Source: an uncultured Lachnospiraceae bacterium (GTDB taxonomy: Bacteria; Bacillota; Clostridia; Lachnospirales; Lachnospiraceae). From it: 35,055 nt of DNA. Where the stretch lies: positions 1 through 35,055 of the forward strand of contig CATLGW010000026.1 of assembly GCA_949948715.1 (NCBI GenBank), given 5' to 3'. The notes beneath the pieces are model-generated. The model ran no database searches. It was not told the DNA's origin and saw only the letters and a list, made by a program, of their open reading frames with translations. Below are positions 7,673 through 16,902 of the stretch, piece after piece (positions within the stretch are counted from its first letter, which is position 1; each line of letters starts with the position of its first letter). Position numbers and translations under genes: made by a program.

Positions 7673-8608
7673 ATGGAGTTTAAACATACCTCCGTCATGC
7701 TGACGGAGACCATCAGAGAACTGCAGATAAAGCCCGACGGCCTCTACCTGGACGGTACCCTGGGAGGGGGCGGGCATGGGTATGAGGTGTGCGGCAGACT
7801 GGGGGACGGGCATTTTTACGGGATTGACCAGGACGATGCGGCGATTGGGGCGGCGGGGGAGCGGCTTGCTCCCTTCGGGGATAAGATTACGTTGATCAGG
7901 GGCAATTACCGTGATGCCCCCGGGCTCCTCGAGGAGCGGGGAGTCCGGGCCCTGGACGGGATTGTGCTGGATCTGGGCGTGTCCTCCTATCAGCTTGACA
8001 CTCAGGAGAGGGGATTTTCCTACCGCTTCTGCGCGCCCCTGGATATGCGGATGGACAGGCGGCAGAGCCTGACCGCCCGGGATATCGTGAATGATTATTC
8101 GGAGATGGAGCTGTTTCGCATTATCCGGGATTACGGGGAGGATCCCTTCGCAAAGAACATTGCGAAGCACATTGTGAAAATGAGGGCCCAGGGCCCTATA
8201 GAGACAACGTTCCAACTGAACGAAGCCATAAAGGCGGCCATACCCGCCAGGATGCGTCAGAACGGACATCCCTCCAAGCGTACCTTTCAGGCGGTCCGCA
8301 TCGAGTGCAACCATGAGCTGGAGGCGCTTAGAAGTTCCCTGGACAAGCTGATCGGACTTTTGAAGCCCGGGGGGAGGATTTGTATTATCACCTTTCACTC
8401 TCTGGAGGACCGGATTGTGAAGACTTGCTTTAAAACAAATGAAAACCCGTGCACCTGCCCGCCGGATTTTCCGGTGTGCGTGTGCGGCAAAATGACAAGA
8501 GGGAGAGTGGTTACCAGAAAGCCGATTCTGCCAGGCGCTGCAGAGCTTGCGGAAAACAGCAGGTCAAAAAGCGCGAAGCTGAGGGTGTTCGAGAGGGCGG
8601 GAGAGTAA
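7673..8608 (+). CDS. rsmH: 16S rRNA (cytosine(1402)-N(4))-methyltransferase RsmH
   Basis: 311 aa, normal length. RsmH (MraW) uses S-adenosylmethionine to methylate C1402 of 16S rRNA in the ribosomal decoding site. The conserved start [13 protein letters not shown], the SAM-binding [12 protein letters not shown] (about 25-36), ILDLG-like [17 protein letters not shown], and the late [14 protein letters not shown] are all present. The start at 7673 follows GGGGAG at 7661-7666; a longer in-frame start at 7604 would add a low-complexity Ala/Gly tail and is rejected. Position 2 of the cluster is standard. Confidence 0.95.
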   Translation: MEFKHTSVMLTETIRELQIKPDGLYLDGTLGGGGHGYEVCGRLGDGHFYGIDQDDAAIGAAGERLAPFGDKITLIRGNYRDAPGLLEERGVRALDGIVLDLGVSSYQLDTQERGFSYRFCAPLDMRMDRRQSLTARDIVNDYSEMELFRIIRDYGEDPFAKNIAKHIVKMRAQGPIETTFQLNEAIKAAIPARMRQNGHPSKRTFQAVRIECNHELEALRSSLDKLIGLLKPGGRICIITFHSLEDRIVKTCFKTNENPCTCPPDFPVCVCGKMTRGRVVTRKPILPGAAELAENSRSKSAKLRVFERAGE

Positions 8609-8630
8609 AATAAGAAAGAGGGCGATACCG

Positions 8631-9116
8631 ATGGCACAGACAAATAGAAAAAGGACAAGTCATACGAACAGGGGACAGGCCCGGGGTGGATTCTATGTGT
8701 ATGACAACACGGCCAGGGACCTTAGGGTTCAGAGACAGATGGAGGAGGAGCCCCGGCGGAAACTGAGCCATGAGGCCAGGAAAAACAGGGATAAGGCCCG
8801 TCACATGAGCTTTGGCTATGTAGTGTTTCTGGCGGCTGCACTGTGCGTCTGCGCGGCGATTCTGATCAATTATGTGCAGCTTCAGGCGGAGCTCACCACC
8901 ATGACGCGCCATGTGGCGGGGCAGGAAAGCCTTCTCAATTCCATGCGGCTGGAAAACGACGAAGCTTACAATCGCATTGTCAGCAGCATCGATCTGGAGG
9001 AGATCAAGAGGATCGCCATAGGGGAGCTGGGGATGACCTATGCCGGAGAGGGTCAGATCATTACCTACAGCGGAGTGGGCAATGATTATATGAGAAAAGT
9101 GGGCGAGGGAAACTGA
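8631..9116 (+). CDS. ftsL: FtsL-like cell division protein
   Basis: 161 aa. A basic N-terminal cytoplasmic part (about 60 residues, many Arg/Lys) is followed by one membrane segment (about 61-80) and a coiled-coil-like outer part with MRLENDEAYNRI and the ending LGMTYAGEGQIITY, the layout of FtsL/septum-initiator-like bitopic proteins. Such proteins join DivIB and DivIC at the septum and control FtsWI-type synthases. Sequence conservation is low in this family; the call rests on topology, size and position between rsmH and the PBP gene. Confidence 0.8.
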   Translation: MAQTNRKRTSHTNRGQARGGFYVYDNTARDLRVQRQMEEEPRRKLSHEARKNRDKARHMSFGYVVFLAAALCVCAAILINYVQLQAELTTMTRHVAGQESLLNSMRLENDEAYNRIVSSIDLEEIKRIAIGELGMTYAGEGQIITYSGVGNDYMRKVGEGN

Positions 9117-9129
9117 GCTTCGGGAGGAC

Positions 9130-11418
9130 ATGGTTATCACTGTGAAGGAAAAAGGAAATCGTAAATTTTCTATCAGAATGCAAAAAAAGCTGGTGGTATT
9201 GTTTATGGGAATACTGCTGGCTTTTGCAGGCTTGGGGGGAAGGCTTGTCTGGATTGCCAGGGAGAAAGGGATTCAGTATCAAAAGCAGGTGTTATCTCAA
9301 CAGAGATACGATTCCACCACGATACCCTTCAGGCGGGGGGACATTGTGGACGCCAGGGGCACGCAGTTGGCCACCAGCGAGAAGGTTTATAATGTGATCA
9401 TCGATGCCAGCGTCATGACGGCCAGCAAGGGGAAATATCTGGAACCCACTCTGCAGGCTTTGGGGCAGTGCTTTCCTCAGTTGGATATGACGGCCATTCG
9501 TCAGTATGTGAGCACCAACACGACTTCCCGTTGGTATGTGGCGCTGCGGCGTCTCACCTACGAGGAGATCAGCGACTTCCAGGCGCTGGCGGCACAGGAC
9601 GGCAGCCTGGTAAAGGGCGTCTGGTTTGAGGAAGAGTACAAGAGACTGTACCCCGGGGGCTCCCTGGCGGCGGACGTGATCGGATTTGCCAACAGCAGCA
9701 ACATGGGGCAGTATGGTCTGGAGGAATATTATAACGATATCCTGAACGGAACCAACGGGAGAGAGTACGGGTATCTGAACGACGATTCCGCCCTGGAGCG
9801 CACCGTGAAGCCCGCTGTGGACGGCTACACCCTGCACAGCACCATCGACGCCCATATTCAGGGCATTGTGGAGAAGTATCTGCGGGAGTTTAATGAGTCC
9901 CGAAAGGATCAGTATCGGACGGGAAACGGGGCGGAGAACGTAGGCTGTATCATTATGGAGGTGGATACCGGAAACATCCTGGCCATGGCCAGCTTTCCCA
10001 CCTATGATTTAAACGACACCAGGAATCCAGAAGCCCTGCTGGGTTCCAATCTCTATGAGAAGGTGGATACCACAGGCGGATATTTCCAGATCAATAAGAC
10101 GGACACGGTCATCACCCCGGAGGTGCTTGGGGAGCTGACAAAGGAGGAGAACGAAGAACAGTTCTATGTGAACCTGAACAATCTCTGGAAAAATTACTGC
10201 ATCACGGGAACCTATGAGCCGGGCTCCACGGTGAAGCCCTTTACGGTGGCGGCAGCCCTGGAGAACGGCAGCATCGACGGCAGCGAGCACTACACCTGTT
10301 CCGGCCGCTTTGAGGTGGGAGGACATAAGATCGGCTGCCATCCCGCCTCGGGCGGTCACGGGGACGTGTCGGTTCAGTCCTCCGTGGCCTGGTCCTGCAA
10401 TATAGCGCTGATCAAGATCGGCCAGGCCCTGGGCGCGGATGTCTTCTCGAAATTTCAGAATATTTTTAACTTCGGGCTGAAGACCAATGTGGATATGACG
10501 GGGGAGGCCAGGACGGAGAATCTGGTTTATACCGCCGAGGAGATGGGCGTCACGGACCTGGCCACCAATTCCTTCGGACAAAATTTCAATGTGACCATGA
10601 TCCAGATGATCACGGGGTATTGTTCCCTGATCAACGGCGGCAGCTATTATGAACCCCATGCCGTGAGCAAGATCACCAATGCCAGCGGGGCCACGGTGCA
10701 GAACATCGAGCCCAGAGTGCTGAAGCAGACCGTGTCCGAGTCCACCTCGGCGCTGATCCGCCAATACTGCCGGGCCACGGTGATGGAGGAGGGCGGCGAG
10801 CACCGGACCGGTCAGACGGCCCGCCCGGCGGGGTATGCCATCGGCGGAAAGACGGGCACGGCGGAGGCGGGGTATCCCAGAGACCATGAGGAATATGTAG
10901 TATCCTTCATAGGTCATGCACCCGCGGATGATCCCAAGATCGCCATCTATGTGGTGGTGGACAGGGTAAACGCCGAAAAACAGGACGACGCCAAGTACGC
11001 CACAGGGATTGTGCGCAATATCCTGACGGAGGTGCTTCCCTATTTAAATATCTTCATGACCGAGGAGCTGAGCGAGGCGGAGGTTCAGGAACTGAATGAG
11101 AGACAGCTTGCCATCACCAACAGTTACACTCAAAATCCGGAGGATGTGCCCCCGGAGGGCGGAGAGGGCACGGAGCCTCCCCAGGACAATGCCTACAGCA
11201 ACGGGGACGGAACCATGACAGACCCCACCGGGGAGACGGGAAGCGTGCAGCCGGGATGGCTGAATTTCCCGGTGGATCCGGCCACAGGGCATCGGGTAAA
11301 TCCCGAGACGGGGCAGCACCTGGACCCTCAGACCGGGGAGCTGATCGGGGAGAACGAGGGCGTGCTGGACAGCAGTATTCCGGCCAATCCCAATCTTTTT
11401 CTCCCTCCTCAGGAATAG
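9130..11418 (+). CDS. Class B penicillin-binding protein, FtsI/PBP2-like (division transpeptidase)
   Basis: 762 aa. One N-terminal membrane anchor (about 17-38), a dimerisation domain with RRGDIVDARGTQLA, and a transpeptidase domain with S366-T-V-K369, S422-C-N424 and K574-T-G576, the full catalytic set for peptidoglycan crosslinking. It lacks recognisable PASTA domains; instead about 110 residues of an acidic Pro/Gly-rich tail follow, with a repeated DPxTG/NPETG-like motif before the end. ATG at 9130 is only 2 bases from GGGAGG (9122-9127), tight spacing; a GTG at 9142 is the alternative. A septal role is inferred from position next to ftsL and from the second, sporulation-type PBP that follows. 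Confidence 0.88.
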   Translation: MVITVKEKGNRKFSIRMQKKLVVLFMGILLAFAGLGGRLVWIAREKGIQYQKQVLSQQRYDSTTIPFRRGDIVDARGTQLATSEKVYNVIIDASVMTASKGKYLEPTLQALGQCFPQLDMTAIRQYVSTNTTSRWYVALRRLTYEEISDFQALAAQDGSLVKGVWFEEEYKRLYPGGSLAADVIGFANSSNMGQYGLEEYYNDILNGTNGREYGYLNDDSALERTVKPAVDGYTLHSTIDAHIQGIVEKYLREFNESRKDQYRTGNGAENVGCIIMEVDTGNILAMASFPTYDLNDTRNPEALLGSNLYEKVDTTGGYFQINKTDTVITPEVLGELTKEENEEQFYVNLNNLWKNYCITGTYEPGSTVKPFTVAAALENGSIDGSEHYTCSGRFEVGGHKIGCHPASGGHGDVSVQSSVAWSCNIALIKIGQALGADVFSKFQNIFNFGLKTNVDMTGEARTENLVYTAEEMGVTDLATNSFGQNFNVTMIQMITGYCSLINGGSYYEPHAVSKITNASGATVQNIEPRVLKQTVSESTSALIRQYCRATVMEEGGEHRTGQTARPAGYAIGGKTGTAEAGYPRDHEEYVVSFIGHAPADDPKIAIYVVVDRVNAEKQDDAKYATGIVRNILTEVLPYLNIFMTEELSEAEVQELNERQLAITNSYTQNPEDVPPEGGEGTEPPQDNAYSNGDGTMTDPTGETGSVQPGWLNFPVDPATGHRVNPETGQHLDPQTGELIGENEGVLDSSIPANPNLFLPPQE

Positions 11419-11492
11419 GTTTTTAGCCTGGGGACGAATAACCGGTGGCTTTCGGGAATACAGTTATGTAAAGGTCCTTTTATGAGGTTCCC

Positions 11493-13232
11493 ATGCTTAC
11501 GAACAATAATCAGATCGCCCACAGGAAGAAAATACTGGTGGTCTTCTTCGCCTGTGTGGCATTGTTGGTCTTTCTGTTTGCGCGGCTGGTTTACCTGATG
11601 GTGTGGCGGGCGGAATATTACGCCGCCAAGGCTACCGAGCTCCACGAGAGGGAGCGGGGAATCAAGGCGGCCAGGGGGCGGATTTTGGACCGAAACGGGG
11701 TGGTGCTGGCCGACAACCGGACCGTCTGCACCATCTCGGTGATACATAATCAGATTCAGGACCCGGAGGAGGTGATCCGGGTGCTCTGCCAGGAGCTTGA
11801 GCTGTCCGAGGACTATGTCAGGACCCGGGTGGAAAAGTATACCTCCATGGAGCGCATCAAGAGCAATGTGGATAAGGAGACGGGAGACCGCATCAGAGAG
11901 TACGACCTGGCAGGCGTGAAGGTGGATGAGGATTACAAGAGATACTACCCCTACGGCGAGCTGGGAAGCAAGGTGCTGGGTTTTACGGGGGGCGACAATC
12001 AGGGCATTATCGGCCTGGAGGTACGCTATGAGAAATATCTGCAGGGTACGGCGGGCACCATTCTCACCGTGACGGACGCCAAGGGCATAGAGGTGGATGA
12101 GGAGGGGGAGAGGCGGATTGAGCCGGTGGCGGGAAACGATCTCTACACCAGCATTGATTACAATATTCAGGCCTACGCCACCCAGCTTGCGCTGCAGGCC
12201 TGCGCCGCAAAGGAGGCCGAGGGGGTTTCCATCATTGTGATGAACCCTCAAAACGGAGAGATTTACGCCATGGTAAACGTGCCGGAATTTGATCTGAACA
12301 ATCCCTACGATCTTCCCGAGGGGACGGATGAGAATATCGGATCGGAGGAGCGGCAGAATATCTTAAACGGTGTCTGGCGAAACGGCTGCATCAACGACAC
12401 CTATGAGCCGGGGTCCACCTTCAAGATTATCACGGCGGCGGCAGGGCTGGAGGAGGGGGTGGTGACTCCCCAGGATTCCTTCAGTTGTCCGGGATTTATC
12501 GTTGTGGACGACAGGCGGATACGCTGCCACAAGGTAGCGGGGCACGGAGGGGAGACCTTTGTGCAGGCGACCATGAATTCCTGCAACCCTGTTTTCATCA
12601 CCGTAGGGCTGCGCCTGGGCGTGGACAATTACTACAAATATTTCGAGGGGTTTGGATTAAAGGAGAAAACCGGAATCGACCTTCCGGGGGAGGCGGGCAC
12701 CATTATGCACAAGAAGGAGGATATGGGGAATGTGGAGCTTGCCACGGTGTCCTTCGGCCAGTCCTTCCAGATCACGCCCATACAGCTTTTGACCACGGCA
12801 TCTTCCATCATAAACGGCGGCAGAAGGATCACGCCCCATTTCGGTGTGAAGGCGGTGGATGAGAACGGGGAGGTGGTGGAGGAGTTCTCCTATGAGGTGA
12901 AGGAGGGGATCGTGTCCCAGGAGACCAGCGCCACTATGCGGGAAATGCTGGAGATGGTGGTGGCCGAGGGCGGCGGCATCAACGGAAAGGTGGAGGGCTT
13001 TCGGGTGGGCGGCAAGACGGCCACCAGTCAGACCCTTCCCCGGGGCAGCGGGCGCTATATCGCCTCCTTCGTGGGCTTTGCCCCGGCGGACGATCCCCAG
13101 GTGATCGCCATCGCCATTGTGAACAATCCTCAGGGAGTCTACTACGGCGGGCAGGTTGCGGCCCCCATAGTCCGTCAGCTTTTTGAAAATATCCTTCCGT
13201 ATTTGGGGATTATGGGTTATAATCAAGAGTAA
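11493..13232 (+). CDS. Class B penicillin-binding protein, SpoVD/FtsI-like, with a KTA third motif
   Basis: 579 aa. An N-terminal membrane anchor (about 13-35) is followed by a dimerisation region (AARGRILDRNGVVLADN) and a transpeptidase domain with S308-T-F-K311 and S363-C-N365. The third motif reads K508-T-A510 (GGKTATSQ) rather than the usual KTG. No PASTA domain. Paired PBP genes at this point of the dcw cluster are usual in spore formers, one for division and one (SpoVD) for the spore cortex; which is which cannot be proved from sequence. GAGG at 11484-11487 precedes the ATG. Confidence 0.85.
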   Translation: MLTNNNQIAHRKKILVVFFACVALLVFLFARLVYLMVWRAEYYAAKATELHERERGIKAARGRILDRNGVVLADNRTVCTISVIHNQIQDPEEVIRVLCQELELSEDYVRTRVEKYTSMERIKSNVDKETGDRIREYDLAGVKVDEDYKRYYPYGELGSKVLGFTGGDNQGIIGLEVRYEKYLQGTAGTILTVTDAKGIEVDEEGERRIEPVAGNDLYTSIDYNIQAYATQLALQACAAKEAEGVSIIVMNPQNGEIYAMVNVPEFDLNNPYDLPEGTDENIGSEERQNILNGVWRNGCINDTYEPGSTFKIITAAAGLEEGVVTPQDSFSCPGFIVVDDRRIRCHKVAGHGGETFVQATMNSCNPVFITVGLRLGVDNYYKYFEGFGLKEKTGIDLPGEAGTIMHKKEDMGNVELATVSFGQSFQITPIQLLTTASSIINGGRRITPHFGVKAVDENGEVVEEFSYEVKEGIVSQETSATMREMLEMVVAEGGGINGKVEGFRVGGKTATSQTLPRGSGRYIASFVGFAPADDPQVIAIAIVNNPQGVYYGGQVAAPIVRQLFENILPYLGIMGYNQE

Positions 13233-13253
13233 ATTGAGGGAAAGGCGGAAATT

Positions 13254-14210
13254 ATGAACCGTGTCTGTGTTACGAGCGTCGTTCTCTCCTTCTGTATCAG
13301 CGCACTGTGCGGGCCGGTTCTGATACCGTTTTTAAAGCGTCTCAAATGCGGCCAGACAGTGAGGGAGGACGGTCCCAAAACACACCTGAAGAAGACGGGA
13401 ACCCCCACCATGGGCGGAATACTCATTCTCTCAAGCATGGTGGTCACTTCCCTTCTATACGCGGGAACCTATCCGGAGATCGCGCCTGTTTTGTTCCTCA
13501 CCTTTGGCTTCGGCCTCGTGGGTTTTCTGGATGATTACATAAAAGTGGTATGCGCCCGTTCTCTGGGGCTAACGCCCTGGCAGAAGCTGGGGGGACAGAT
13601 GGCGGTGACGGGCATCTTCGCATACTACCTGATGCACTTTACGGATGTGAGTCTGGCGATGAAGATTCCCTTTCTGCCGGGCCGGTACATAGATTTGGGC
13701 GTTTGGAATATTCCCCTTTTGTTCTTTGTGGTGCTGGGATGCGCTAACGGGGCAAACTTCACGGACGGCCTGGACGGCCTGGCGGGGAGCGTGACCCTCA
13801 TCGTGGCGGTGTTTTTCACCGCGGTAGCGGTGGGTACGGGGAGCGGAATCATGCCCGTGACCTGCGCGGTGGCGGGGGCGCTGATGGGCTTTCTTTTGTT
13901 CAATGTGCACCCGGCCTCGGTGTTTATGGGAGATACCGGCTCCCTGGCCCTGGGAGGGTTTGTGGCGGCCTGCGGCTATATGCTGCAGATGCCCCTGTTC
14001 ATTGCCATTGTGGGAATGGTATATCTGGTGGAGGTGGCTTCGGTCATTCTCCAGGTGGCTTTTTTTAAGCTCAGCGGCGGCAGACGCATCTTTAAGATGG
14101 CTCCGCTGCACCATCATTTTGAGTTGTGCGGCTGGTCGGAGACCAGAATCGTCGCGGCCTTTACCATATTTACGGCCATTATGTGTCTGATTGGGCTGGC
14201 GGGAAGTTAG
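13254..14210 (+). CDS. mraY: Phospho-N-acetylmuramoyl-pentapeptide transferase MraY
   Basis: 318 aa, standard length, about ten membrane segments. MraY moves phospho-MurNAc-pentapeptide from UDP to undecaprenyl phosphate, making lipid I. Family motifs: KTHLKKTGTPTMGG (42-55), the Asp pair D93-D94 in FLDDYIKV, NFTDGLDGLAG with D171 and D174, and the late PLHHHFEL. It starts 21 bases after the PBP stop. murD follows so closely that its AGGAGG begins inside the mraY stop codon, showing tight coupling. Confidence 0.96.
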   Translation: MNRVCVTSVVLSFCISALCGPVLIPFLKRLKCGQTVREDGPKTHLKKTGTPTMGGILILSSMVVTSLLYAGTYPEIAPVLFLTFGFGLVGFLDDYIKVVCARSLGLTPWQKLGGQMAVTGIFAYYLMHFTDVSLAMKIPFLPGRYIDLGVWNIPLLFFVVLGCANGANFTDGLDGLAGSVTLIVAVFFTAVAVGTGSGIMPVTCAVAGALMGFLLFNVHPASVFMGDTGSLALGGFVAACGYMLQMPLFIAIVGMVYLVEVASVILQVAFFKLSGGRRIFKMAPLHHHFELCGWSETRIVAAFTIFTAIMCLIGLAGS

Positions 14211-14221
14211 GAGGAAATCAA

Positions 14222-15595
14222 ATGGGATTGGATTTCAAAGGACAAAAATGTCTTGTTGTGGGTTCCGGCATCAGCGGGATCGGTGCGGTTGCCCTGCTGG
14301 AGCATTGGGGGGCGGATGTGCTTTTGTTTGACAGCAACAGCGCCCTCACGGTGAAGGAGCTGCGCGGCAGGCTGCCCCGGGAGAGCCGGGCCGTGTGCAT
14401 GGCGGGAGAGCTGCCCTCCTGCGCGGAGGAGAGCATGGAAGCGGTGATATTAAGCCCCGGAGTACCCACGGATCTTCCCATGGTGTGCAGACTGAGGAAC
14501 AGGGGAGTTCCCATCCTGGGGGAGATCGAGTTGGGATATCTGGCGGAGAGGGGCAGGGTGGCGGCCATCACGGGCACCAACGGCAAGACCACCACCACTA
14601 CCCTGGTGGGAGAGATTATGAAGGAACATCTGGGGGAGGACCGCACCTTTGTGGTGGGAAATATCGGCAATCCCTATACCGTGGAGGCTTTGAGGACCGC
14701 ACCGGACACGGTGACGGTAAGCGAGATCAGCTCCTTTCAGCTTGAGACCGTGGATACCTTCCGGCCGGCAGTGTCCGCCATCTTAAATATCACGCCGGAT
14801 CATTTAAACCGCCACCACACCATGGAGGCGTATGTGGCGGCCAAGGAGGCCATCGCCGGGAAGCAGACCCGGGAGGATATCTGCGTCCTGAATTACGACA
14901 ATGCCTACACCAGGGATTTCGGGGACAGATGCCCCGCCCGTCCGGTGTATTTCTCCTCCGCCCGCGAGCTGGAGGACGGCTATTGCCTGAAGGGAGACCG
15001 GATAGTGAAATGCGTTGCCGGCAGAAAGACGGAGCTGCTGGATATTCACCGGGATATGAAGCTGGTGGGGCTGTGCAATGTGGAGAATGTGATGGCGGCC
15101 ATCGCCGTAGCGGAGGGCATGGGAGTGCCCATGGAGACCATCCTTAAGGTGGTGGCGGATTTCAGGGCCGTGGAGCACAGAATCGAATTTGTGGCCAGGA
15201 AGGGCGGCGTGGACTATTACAACGACTCCAAGGGCACCAATCCCGACGCAGCCATTCAGGGCATACGGGCCATGAGTAAGCCCACCGTTCTGATCGGCGG
15301 CGGCTACGACAAGCAGAGCGAATATGACGAGTGGATAGAGAGCTTTGAGGGCAGGGTAAAATGGCTGGTGCTCATCGGGCAGACCCGGGAGAAGATAGCG
15401 GAGTGCGCCAGAAGGCACGGGTTTGAGAATATAAGGTTTGCCGACACTTTTACAGAGTGCCTTGCGCTGTGCACGAAGCTGGCCGGGGAGGGGGACGCGG
15501 TGCTTCTGTCGCCCGCCTGCGCAAGCTGGGGAATGTTCTCCAATTACGAGGAGAGAGGACGGATCTTCAAGGAATATGTAAACGGTCTGTCGTGA
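14222..15595 (+). CDS. murD: UDP-N-acetylmuramoylalanine--D-glutamate ligase MurD
   Basis: 457 aa. This cytoplasmic ATP-dependent ligase adds D-Glu to UDP-MurNAc-L-Ala. The N-terminal Rossmann domain has LVVGSGISGIG (11-21), the central domain the ATP loop ITGTNGKTTT (116-125) and NITPDHLNRH, and the C-terminal domain YYNDSKGTNPDA and LLSPACASWGMFSNYEERG, all MurD-typical. The start is fixed by AGGAGG at 14209-14214 with 7-base spacing. The other Mur ligases (murC, murE, murF) are not in this window. Confidence 0.96.
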   Translation: MGLDFKGQKCLVVGSGISGIGAVALLEHWGADVLLFDSNSALTVKELRGRLPRESRAVCMAGELPSCAEESMEAVILSPGVPTDLPMVCRLRNRGVPILGEIELGYLAERGRVAAITGTNGKTTTTTLVGEIMKEHLGEDRTFVVGNIGNPYTVEALRTAPDTVTVSEISSFQLETVDTFRPAVSAILNITPDHLNRHHTMEAYVAAKEAIAGKQTREDICVLNYDNAYTRDFGDRCPARPVYFSSARELEDGYCLKGDRIVKCVAGRKTELLDIHRDMKLVGLCNVENVMAAIAVAEGMGVPMETILKVVADFRAVEHRIEFVARKGGVDYYNDSKGTNPDAAIQGIRAMSKPTVLIGGGYDKQSEYDEWIESFEGRVKWLVLIGQTREKIAECARRHGFENIRFADTFTECLALCTKLAGEGDAVLLSPACASWGMFSNYEERGRIFKEYVNGLS

Positions 15596-15644
15596 TGGGC
15601 GGCAAGGTCCGGGACCGGAGGAAAAAGGCAGGTTATGGAAAGGC

Positions 15645-16820
15645 ATGGATATTGCAATGGCAGCACGTAGAAAAGGAAAGCGCAGAAAAAAGGAGCAGGC
15701 AGAATATTTCTTTGATTACAGCCTCCTGTTTATCGTATTGTTTCTGCTGGGGTTCGGCCTGATCATGGTGTACTCTGCCAGCTACTACGAGGCTTTTTCG
15801 GATTACGGGGACACCACCTACTATTTGACGAGACAGCTTGCGGCCAACATACTGGGACTGGTGGCCATGATCGTGGTGGCGAATATTCCCTATCACTTTT
15901 GGGAGCGCTTTGCGGTGCTGGGCTACGCGGTGTCCGTGGTGCTCATTCTTCTGGTGATGACGCCCCTGGGTATCGAGGCGGGCGGCGCCAGGAGATGGAT
16001 CGGTCTGCCGGGCATTCCCTTTAATCTGCAGCCTGCGGAGGTGGCAAAGCTGTGCATGATCCTCTTTTTATCCTCCCTGGTGTGCAAGATGGGGAAAGGG
16101 GTGCGGACCATGAAGGGCTTCCTCATCATGGTGGCGGTGCCCATGCCCATCGTGGTGCTGGTCAAGGAGGTCACGGATAACTTAAGCTCCGCCATTATCA
16201 TACTGGGCATTGCGCTGCTCATGGTGTTCGTGGCGAGTCCCGATTATAAGAAATTCATTATAATGGGAGTCATCGGCGTGGCCGCGGTGGCGGCGATCCT
16301 GGTCATCATAATAAATGCCGACACGGTGGAGGGCTTTCGAAGCGCCCGCATCCTGGCCTGGCTGGATCCGGAGAGCGACGCTTTGGATAAAGGCTTTCAG
16401 CCCCTGCAGGCCCTGTACGCTATCGGAAGCGGAGGCATATGGGGCAAGGGATTAGGGCGGAGCATACAAAAGCTGAACTTCCTGCCGGAGGCGCAGAACG
16501 ATATGATCTTCTCCATTATCTGTGAGGAGCTGGGGCTGTTCGGGGCCATCGCCATCATGCTCATGTTCATTCTGCTTCTGTGGCGGATGATGATAATTGC
16601 CAACAATGCGCTGGATTTGTTCGGAGCGCTTCTGGTGGTAGGGGTTATGGGACATATCGCCATCCAGGTGATCTTAAATATAGCAGTGGTGACCAGCACG
16701 GTGCCGAACACAGGGATCTCCCTCCCCTTCATCAGCTACGGCGGTTCCTCAGTGATGTTTCTGCTGATAGAGATCGGCCTGGTCTTAAGCGTGGCGAGGC
16801 GTATCCAGCTCAAGACCTGA
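15645..16820 (+). CDS. ftsW: FtsW/SpoVE-family peptidoglycan glycosyltransferase (SEDS)
   Basis: 391 aa, about ten membrane segments after a basic start. SEDS proteins polymerise lipid II with a class B PBP partner, here one of the two PBPs in the same cluster. Family motifs: FGLIMVYSAS near the start, GARRWIGLPG with FNLQPAEVAKL, and the diagnostic PEAQNDMIFSIICEELG and NTGISLPFISYGGSS near the end. The ATG at 15645 sits 1 base from GGAAAGG; an ATG at 15657 is an alternative start. Whether it serves division (FtsW) or the spore cortex (SpoVE) cannot be told from sequence. Confidence 0.92.
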   Translation: MDIAMAARRKGKRRKKEQAEYFFDYSLLFIVLFLLGFGLIMVYSASYYEAFSDYGDTTYYLTRQLAANILGLVAMIVVANIPYHFWERFAVLGYAVSVVLILLVMTPLGIEAGGARRWIGLPGIPFNLQPAEVAKLCMILFLSSLVCKMGKGVRTMKGFLIMVAVPMPIVVLVKEVTDNLSSAIIILGIALLMVFVASPDYKKFIIMGVIGVAAVAAILVIIINADTVEGFRSARILAWLDPESDALDKGFQPLQALYAIGSGGIWGKGLGRSIQKLNFLPEAQNDMIFSIICEELGLFGAIAIMLMFILLLWRMMIIANNALDLFGALLVVGVMGHIAIQVILNIAVVTSTVPNTGISLPFISYGGSSVMFLLIEIGLVLSVARRIQLKT

Positions 16821-16902
16821 CCAAAAGCGTACAAGATACCAAAGGCTCCTAAAGAGCATAGAATAGAACAGGTCTTTCAATTTAGGAACCGGATGGTGTC
16901 AC

